Below are positions 1-6,500 of a stretch of DNA of 9,408 bases, piece after piece (the first letter of the stretch is position 1; each line of letters begins with the position of its first letter). Position numbers and translations under genes: made by a program. The notes under the pieces are model-generated. The model did not search any database. It saw nothing but the letters and a program-made list of their open reading frames with translations, and was not told the DNA's origin. This DNA is from an uncultured Lachnospira sp. (GTDB lineage: Bacteria; Bacillota; Clostridia; Lachnospirales; Lachnospiraceae): assembly GCA_947306285.1 (NCBI GenBank), contig CAMZGB010000031.1:1-9408 (forward strand), written 5' to 3'.

Positions 1-749
1 AGGTAGATGTTCATAAGCCAGATGTATTTGTAAATGTAGAAATAAGAGAGCAGATAAATATCTACTCGGATATTATAAAAGGACAGGGCGGACTTCCTGT
101 AGGTACTGCTGGTAAAGGAATATTACTCCTTTCAGGAGGAATTGACAGCCCAGTCGCTGGATGGATGGTTGCGAAGCGTGGAGTGAAAGTGGATGCAGTA
201 TATTTCCATGCACCACCTTACACATCTGAGCGTGCAAAGCAAAAAGTTGTAGATCTTGCGAAACTTGTTTCAAAGTACTCAGGACCTATGAATTTATATG
301 TGGTTAATTTCACAGATATTCAGATGTACATCTACGATAAATGCCCACATGAGGAGCTTACAATCATAATGCGTAGACACATGATGAAAATAGCAGAGGC
401 TTTCGCAGAGAAAGAAGGCTCACAGTGCTTGATAACAGGAGAGTCCATTGGTCAGGTAGCAAGCCAGACTACACAGAGTCTTGCAGCGACCAACGAAGTA
501 TGTACGCTTCCAGTCTTTAGACCACTTATCGCATTTGATAAGCAGGAGATAGTAGACGTTTCTCTAAAGATTGATACGTATGAGACATCAATTCTTCCAT
601 ACGAAGACTGTTGTACTACATTCGTGGCAAAACACCCTGTGACAAAACCAAATGTTGAAAAAATTAAAAAGTCTGAGACTAGACTTGAAGAAAAGATTGA
701 TGAGATGGTAGAAGAGGCTATAAATAGTGCGGAACTAATTGAAATATAG
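1..749 (+). CDS. thiI: tRNA 4-thiouridine sulfurtransferase ThiI, C-terminal part (5' end outside window)
   Basis: ThiI adenylates U8 of tRNA and transfers sulfur from a cysteine desulfurase persulfide to make 4-thiouridine; in some bacteria it also serves thiamine synthesis. The frame is open from base 3, giving about 248 residues. The first residues (VDVHKPDVFVNVEIRE) fit the end of the THUMP domain. The PP-loop ATP-binding motif SGGIDSP is at 132-152. Downstream come the family blocks ITGESIGQVASQT and PYEDCCTTFVAKHPVTKP, whose EDCC cysteine sits where E. coli ThiI has its catalytic PP-loop-domain cysteine (alignment from memory). The protein ends about 45 residues after that block, so there is no rhodanese domain, as is usual in Firmicutes. 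An internal ATG at 165 lies after the PP-loop and is not the start. The gene runs in from the left edge, so its promoter and partners are not visible. Confidence 0.96.
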   Translation, partial: VDVHKPDVFVNVEIREQINIYSDIIKGQGGLPVGTAGKGILLLSGGIDSPVAGWMVAKRGVKVDAVYFHAPPYTSERAKQKVVDLAKLVSKYSGPMNLYVVNFTDIQMYIYDKCPHEELTIIMRRHMMKIAEAFAEKEGSQCLITGESIGQVASQTTQSLAATNEVCTLPVFRPLIAFDKQEIVDVSLKIDTYETSILPYEDCCTTFVAKHPVTKPNVEKIKKSETRLEEKIDEMVEEAINSAELIEI

Positions 750-793
750 ATTGATTGGTACCATCACAATCATATAATTAAATATTGTTAATA

Positions 794-822
794 TTGTTTC
801 TAGGTAGTATCATTGTTATATG
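794..822 (+). promoter_or_regulatory. Weak candidate sigma-A promoter for the surface operon
   Basis: TTGTTT (794-799) and TATATG (817-822) are separated by 17 bp, a plausible but weak sigma-A pair. An alternative is TTGATA (840-845) with AATATT (863-868), also 17 bp apart, which would start transcription near the 5' arm of the 870-906 hairpin. No good promoter fits between the hairpin and the ATG at 935, so expression must come from one of these or from thiI read-through. Confidence 0.3.
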
Positions 823-869
823 AGAGTATCATAATAATTTTGATACAGAACGGGGACAATTGAATATTG

Positions 870-906
870 AAAAACACGAAGCAGAGGAGAATTGCTTCGT
901 GTTTTT
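870..906 (+). terminator. Intrinsic terminator or attenuator hairpin upstream of surface operon
   Basis: The arms 870-883 and 893-906 pair perfectly over 14 bp (outer A/T pairs, core CACGAAGCA with TGCTTCGTG) around a 9-nt loop. The A-run on the 5' side and T-run on the 3' side make it terminator-like on both strands. It is 121 nt past the thiI stop and 28 nt before the next start codon. It most simply ends thiI transcription, but any promoter further upstream of the surface operon would have to read through it, so an attenuator role is possible. Confidence 0.8.
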
Positions 907-921
907 CCTATTTTGTTTTCT

Positions 922-928
922 AAGGAGG
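922..928 (+). promoter_or_regulatory. Ribosome binding site fixing the start of the first surface gene
   Basis: AAGGAGG lies 6 nt before the ATG at 935. That ATG is followed at once by a typical Sec signal peptide, which settles this start over the upstream in-frame TTG at 860. Confidence 0.93.
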
Positions 929-934
929 TTTCTT

Positions 935-3535
935 ATGAAAAAACTTATAAAGAGCGCGTTAGCTCTTGCGATGGCAGTGGCACTGACACTGTCTTATTTG
1001 CTTGTGAGTCAGGCAGTAAAAGCTGACGACGCTGGTGAAGCACATGTACATGGTGAAGTGGAATATCAGCCTACAGATGAGTTCCCTACATCATCAGGTT
1101 TTTATTACCTAACTACAGACATTAAAGTGTCTAGTGATATAAACCTGTACGATGATGACGATGTTACGCTTTGCTTAAATGGTCATACAATAGACTTTTC
1201 TAAATCTAATATCTACGATGCATGTAGAGTGAGATTGAATACGGGTAGTAAACTCACAATAATTGACCATGAAGGACAAAATGGAAAAATCATTACCAAT
1301 ATGGGTAATCTTTTCTATATGCTAAGTGGTTCATTATCTTTGAAAAATGTGAGCATTGAGAGTAGAGGTACTGGAAAAAGTGGATATTCATGCGTTATAG
1401 GAAGTGACGACTATTCAGGAAATATTGATATTGATAATTGTAATATCTTTGCTGACGATTATAATGCAGTTTCACTAGCAAAAGAGGGAAACCTAAATAT
1501 ACGCAATTCAAAGATTAAGTGTGGTCAAGAGAGTTATAAGAATCTAGGAATTAAAGTTAATAGTAATTGCACAGGAGAAGTGCATTTGACAAATGTGGAA
1601 ATGACAACTGCCTTTGTAAATATCGAAAGTAATCAGTCTAAAGTGTATGTGTCAAATTGTTCTATAGAGGATAAAAATGTTCTATATGCAATAGACATAA
1701 GCAATGGTTCTGGTACACAATTATTCCTAGAGGGTGATGTCAGCAATATTACAGCAAAGTATGGTGGAATTTGTTTGAGCGGCAATGCAAAGATTGGTTT
1801 CACTGGTAAAGTAGCAGGAAGTGTTTCTTTGAATCATTTATTAGGACCATCTAAACTGTCGGATCCTCATATTGTACTTACAGATGGCTTGGGAGACTAC
1901 GCTAGCATTGATAACTTTACATACGTTTGGCCAAAGGAGAGCCTTCTTTATATAAATAAAGATGGAGAAATGTCATTAGCTTATGCACATTCACCTCATA
2001 ACTGGACTATAAAGGAAACAGGTGACCCAGGAATAGTATCTATTTACTGTTCCGAAGAAAACTGTGCATTTGGTGAAAAGTATTTAGTTGGTTTAATTTT
2101 GGAAATGAAGGCAGAGAGCAAAGAATACGATGGAACCCCAGTAATAGCCACATTGGAAAAAAGCGGACATTTGCCAGATGAAATAGATGTGAGTGAGATA
2201 AGTTACTATAGTGGAGATACTCTTTTAGATTCTGCACCTTACAAAAAGGGCACATATGTAGCTAAAGCTCATGTGGTATGTGGCAATTTCTCGAAAGACA
2301 TTACTAAGGAGTATACGATTTCGCACAATCACAATTGGGAAATGGTGAAATCTAAAGAAGGCAATAGTCTTGATGTTAGATGTTCGACTGTACCATGCGA
2401 ATATGGAAATGATCCATTTAATATTACATTATCTGCGCCAAAGAGATTGACAAGCGGAGAACCTTGTATTGCAGAACTAGTTGTTGATGATAATCTTCCT
2501 TCGGATGTCACTTTAGGAGAGATTAAATACTATGACAGTAAAGATAATCTACTAGACGCGGCACCTTCTGAAAGCGGTTTTTATACTGCTAAAGTTAACG
2601 TTATGGTAGAAAACAGAGTAGAAATAATATCTGTTAATTTTACTGTGTTTGATATTAAACCTAATAGTTTAGTCTATGATGGGGAATCTCATTATTTGCT
2701 TTCAAATAAGGACTCAGATGATGGTTATTACTATTATAGATTAGGTGAGAATGGCAAGTGGCAATATACGATCCCAAGAGCTACATATGCGGGAACTTAC
2801 AAAGTATACTGGTATTTTAAAAGTAAAGACGGAACACATGATTACGGAAGTGGCGAGAATCCTAACTTAATAACAGTAGAGATAGATAAATGTCCTATAG
2901 TTATTCAAGGTGTGAAAGTGAAAGACAAAAAATATGATGGAAACAAAGATGCCACATTAGATTACAACAATAAAGTCTTTGTAGGAAAAGCATTAGATGA
3001 TAGTTTATTGATGAACTATAAAGCTTATTTTGAAGATGAAAAAGTTGGAAATAACAAAAAAGTGTTAATAAGTGATTATTCACTTTATGGTGAAGATGCG
3101 GTTAACTACAAGTTGGCAGACTCTGGTCACCAAACAGAAGCTACTGGAAATATATTGCCTAAGTATAGTAATCTAAATGATAATTCAAAAACAGATGATA
3201 AGAATAATAAAGGGGATAATAGTAAGAAAACCTCGAAAGTTACTAAATATTCTATCACCGCTGTTGTTAAAGCTTTGAAGAATAAGCGAGTTAAAGTTAA
3301 GTGGTCTAAAATTAATAAAGCTTCTAGATATGTAGTTTATATAGCTAAGAATAAGAAGCGTTCTAAATATAAGATAGTTAAAATAGTGAGTGCTAAGAAA
3401 TTTAAATACATAATAAAGAAACTAAAAGCAAACAAGAAATACAAAATCAAAGTTGCAGCACAGCAAAAAGTAAACGGAAAATATAAAACACTTTGTACAA
3501 GCAAAGTTAGAAAAGTTAAAACAAAGAAAAGATAG
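935..3535 (+). CDS. Secreted multidomain surface protein: beta-helix, HNW repeats, MBG/YDG modules, basic FnIII-like tail
   Basis: An 866-aa exported protein of unknown specific function. Residues 1-30 are a Sec signal peptide (MKK start, Ala/Leu core, likely cleavage after AVKA). Residues about 40-335 carry short beta-strand repeats rich in N, D, S and I (for example NIDIDNCNIF, NLNIRNSKIK, EVHLTNVEM, KVYVSNCSI), which fit a right-handed parallel beta-helix of the pectate-lyase-like type. Two related units follow (about 352-463 and 464-574), each with HNW, a CxxxxC pair and a YY.GD/SKDxLLDxAP stretch. Residues 575-650 resemble an MBG-type Ig module (LVYDGES, IPRATYAGTYKVYW). Residues 651-742 resemble the YDG family (KKYDGNKDATLDY). 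A polar linker leads to a FnIII-like C-terminus (about 765-866) in a region with 38 lysines in the last 116 residues. There is no LPXTG motif or membrane anchor, so wall attachment through the basic tail is inferred. It is probably an adhesin or glycan-binding protein, and no catalytic residues are evident. It is in an operon with the next gene. Confidence 0.88.
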   Translation: MKKLIKSALALAMAVALTLSYLLVSQAVKADDAGEAHVHGEVEYQPTDEFPTSSGFYYLTTDIKVSSDINLYDDDDVTLCLNGHTIDFSKSNIYDACRVRLNTGSKLTIIDHEGQNGKIITNMGNLFYMLSGSLSLKNVSIESRGTGKSGYSCVIGSDDYSGNIDIDNCNIFADDYNAVSLAKEGNLNIRNSKIKCGQESYKNLGIKVNSNCTGEVHLTNVEMTTAFVNIESNQSKVYVSNCSIEDKNVLYAIDISNGSGTQLFLEGDVSNITAKYGGICLSGNAKIGFTGKVAGSVSLNHLLGPSKLSDPHIVLTDGLGDYASIDNFTYVWPKESLLYINKDGEMSLAYAHSPHNWTIKETGDPGIVSIYCSEENCAFGEKYLVGLILEMKAESKEYDGTPVIATLEKSGHLPDEIDVSEISYYSGDTLLDSAPYKKGTYVAKAHVVCGNFSKDITKEYTISHNHNWEMVKSKEGNSLDVRCSTVPCEYGNDPFNITLSAPKRLTSGEPCIAELVVDDNLPSDVTLGEIKYYDSKDNLLDAAPSESGFYTAKVNVMVENRVEIISVNFTVFDIKPNSLVYDGESHYLLSNKDSDDGYYYYRLGENGKWQYTIPRATYAGTYKVYWYFKSKDGTHDYGSGENPNLITVEIDKCPIVIQGVKVKDKKYDGNKDATLDYNNKVFVGKALDDSLLMNYKAYFEDEKVGNNKKVLISDYSLYGEDAVNYKLADSGHQTEATGNILPKYSNLNDNSKTDDKNNKGDNSKKTSKVTKYSITAVVKALKNKRVKVKWSKINKASRYVVYIAKNKKRSKYKIVKIVSAKKFKYIIKKLKANKKYKIKVAAQQKVNGKYKTLCTSKVRKVKTKKR
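1988..2656 (+). repeat. Two tandem HNW / Cys-pair protein repeats
   Basis: Codons for residues about 352-463 and 464-574 of the first surface protein encode two diverged copies of one module. Shared landmarks are PHNW and NHNW, YCSEENC and RCSTVPC, ISYYSGDTLLDSAPYKKGTY and IKYYDSKDNLLDAAPSESGF. The module type recurs in gut Firmicute surface proteins with Ig-like MBG domains. The paired Cys could form a disulfide or bind metal with the His; the sequence does not decide this. Confidence 0.7.
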
Positions 3536-3539
3536 GAGG
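3534..3539 (+). promoter_or_regulatory. Ribosome binding site overlapping the upstream stop codon
   Basis: AGGAGG begins inside the TAG stop (3533-3535) of the first surface gene and stands 8 nt before the ATG at 3548. The overlap supports one transcript and possibly translational coupling of the two surface genes. Confidence 0.93.
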
Positions 3540-3547
3540 ATGGAACG

Positions 3548-6500
3548 ATGAAAAAGATAATCAAAAAAATAACTAAAAAAACAGCAATATCTTTCATGAC
3601 TGCTATCATGGTATCCACCCTTCTAGTGCCATATAGTGTTCAGGCCTCTGGCTCTAAATCTAAACCAACGTCTGAAGGCATTGACTATATCATGAAGGAC
3701 GGCAAAAAGATTGGTATTAATAAAATAGAACTGAATCCGTATACATACATAAACATAGAGGATACAGGTGGAACAGTAAATCTGTCCACAGATAAGTTAA
3801 GAGAAATCACAAAGAATAAACTTATGAAAAAATGGAGTTTGGTGGCAGAAGGATTCTTTAGAGACCAGGCTAGTCAATTAGTAACTATTGAGGGTTCTGG
3901 TATGATGTCTTCTAGTAAGACGGCCAAACAATCATTTGATAGACATTTTAACTACGGTAGAAGCGACGTATCTTCGGGATATCATTACGATTGGTCACTT
4001 TCAGATTTTGCTGCTACCATGTCTAATGCTAGTGAAGAGAAAAAAGGTAGCAGAAATAATGACTATTTTAGAGGAACACCTCTTACAGATATCGGAAGTT
4101 TACATGACGCTAGACGTTTGATGGGTCAAGAACTAGAGAACTGTAACAGTCACGGTAATGTATCCACTGATGAATTCCTAGGAAATGATCGTCAACAAAG
4201 TGATCCAAAATACAGATTACCAGACTTAGAAAAAACAGATGCAACAAAAGGATTCTGTAAAGTCTTAACATGTGTAAATGAAGCAGGTGCTAGCTGGGAT
4301 TATGATTACAATTCATTCGGTATAGCATTTTATGATTTTGACGTATCGCCTATAGCTACTACTGATATGAGATATGTTATGGCTTCACAAGATTATTTAG
4401 ACGAAGATGATCCGGTGAAGGCCGCTGCAGAAGCAGGCGTTCCAGGAGTAGAATGGGATGAGAGCGACGGAGAACCTCAAAATACTTACTATAAGAACAA
4501 GACATCTGTGGTCAGCACACATTCTTCCGCACTAGAAGATAGTCAGACAGATACTGTTGAAGATACTAAAGAAGAGGGCTTCACATATAATCAAGAAGAG
4601 AGCATCGGTGAGGAGATAGGAGCAGGACTAGTAGAACAAACATTATTTAAATATACAACTACTTTAAACTTTACCTGTGGACAGGCTTGGAGTACATCAA
4701 AATCTCATACAGAGAGTAGATCAGTTACCAAGACAAAATCTATTTCTTCTGGATTAGATTTACCTGCACATACAGTAGCCAAAGTTGTTCAAAATACTCA
4801 CAACACATCTGTAAAAGAGAGCTATCAAGGCCCTATGGTACTTAATTACAAAGTAGCTATCTTTGCTATGAGTGGTGATTATTACAACGGTGCCGGCGCA
4901 GGTGGAATTAATCCAAGCATGTATGATAAACAATGGTTATCTACAATATTTAGTAATACAGCAGACAACACAGATTCAGGTTGTCAGGCACAGGGCGCTC
5001 TTTATAGTAGAGCTGTTACTAATGCGGGTGCAAGAGGCTATGATTTAGCACACGGAAACTATAATATGTGGTGTGATAAGGGAGCATGGTCTAAGAGCAC
5101 AAATGTTGATTGGAAATCAATTAATGATAACCTACAAAGTGATGGTCGAGACTCACATAATTATAAAAACAAAGACGGTACCAAGAGTTCGATAAAAGAT
5201 ATAGCTAAGGAAATACCTTTCTGTGAAAGAGCGTCAGCTACCAATTTTAATAGGTCAAATATGACAGGTACTGTGGACTATATTAGACCACTCTATGACT
5301 TGGATAATATGAAAGTGACTAAGGGAGCTACACATTATGAGTTAAAAGGACCTGAAGAACATAAACCTGCTCCAAGTTTATATTTAGATCAAATAGAATT
5401 AAAGGGATATGATAGAGATAATATTGAGGAATTTGATTTTGATGCAAGTAGAGGTTCTTGGGTAGTCTGCGATGCAGATGGAAATCCTAGAGATCCACAG
5501 GATTCTGATCCAGCTACTATAGAGACAGATGAAGATGGAACTCAATATGTTAAAGCTAAACAAAATGTGGAAGAAACTAAAGATTTCTATTTAACATGGA
5601 GGATTGACCCTGACTATCAGATTATAACAAATGATAGTCCGGAAGGAATGACTCCAGAGCAAATAGATAACGTTAAAAAACCTGTCATTTACGTTCATGT
5701 GGTGAAGAATTCATCTATTGAGCATGACGGAAAGATAAATCTTTCGGGAGGATATGATGATTTATATTCTAGAAAGATTAATATGCATAGTTTCATAGAT
5801 CATATGGTTATGACTGCAAATGGCTATGAAAAGAATGTTCCAGTTTATTGGGAAGCAAAAGAGCGCAAAGGAATCACTATTGATGAGGATGGAGACACTA
5901 GTTTTGAGATTCCTGGAACATATCATGTTAGAGTGTGGTGTTCCGATAATGATGGAAATCCAGTTTATTCTGATTGGATGGAAATATATGCAAGAGATGT
6001 TGCAGAACTTACCACAGTGACTATGGAAAAACCAGATTTAGATCCATCTCAGTTGAGAATAACAAAGAAAAAACAAACAAAGGTACTAGATTTGGAAGAT
6101 TACTTGAAATTCTATGATCAATATGGAAGAGAGTGGAATCCTACATTACTTCAGTCATATAGAGATAAATATCCATATTGGCCTCTTATGACATTTAAAA
6201 ATTATAGTGCAAGAAAAGGATGGCCGGATATATCATTTGAAGTAACGGATTCAGATGGAGATCCTGTTGAAGGTGCTGTTATAGATCATAATAATAAACT
6301 AAGAGTTTCAGAACCAGGCACATATATGATAACTCCAATAGTAACTAATGATGGTGTCACCTTATCTCTAGGTGGTGAAGTAACAAATGAGAGTTCCAAA
6401 TCATTTGATGTAAATCCTATTAAGCTTACATACACTTCCGATAATTGGATAGATAGTGTAAACTTTGTGGAACCATCACTTTCAGACGAGGAATTAACTT

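Larger units (their letters stand above)
750..934 (+). promoter_or_regulatory. thiI-to-surface-operon intergenic leader
   Basis: This 185-nt AT-rich gap has no credible gene. An open frame can be extended from a TTG at 860 into the downstream gene, but it would be translated through the hairpin at 870-906, has no good Shine-Dalgarno sequence and would put 25 unlikely residues in front of a perfect signal peptide. The gap holds a tandem 9-bp repeat (AATATTGTT at 781-789 and 790-798) and an 8-bp direct repeat AGTATCAT (806-813 and 825-832), with a partial inverted copy TGATAC at 841-846. It also holds weak promoter candidates and a strong hairpin. The repeats could be regulator sites, which is inference only. 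Confidence 0.6.

Noticed and set aside
752..772. 6-bp inverted repeat TGATTG/CAATCA just after thiI
   Set aside because: Short and AT-rich with no T tract, so too weak to call a terminator beside the strong hairpin at 870-906.
860..934. In-frame TTG extension of the first surface gene
   Set aside because: It runs through a terminator hairpin, has no good RBS, and the ATG at 935 has AAGGAGG and a proper signal peptide.
5318..5347. KGATHYELKG (residues 591-600 of the large protein) recalls the MACPF/CDC signature Y/W-G-T/S-H-F/Y
   Set aside because: The following GG and the surrounding MACPF blocks are missing, and the aerolysin-like pattern upstream explains the region better.
5820..6020. 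66-aa plus-strand open frame inside the large gene
   Set aside because: Out-of-frame shadow of the well-supported coding frame, with no motif or RBS.
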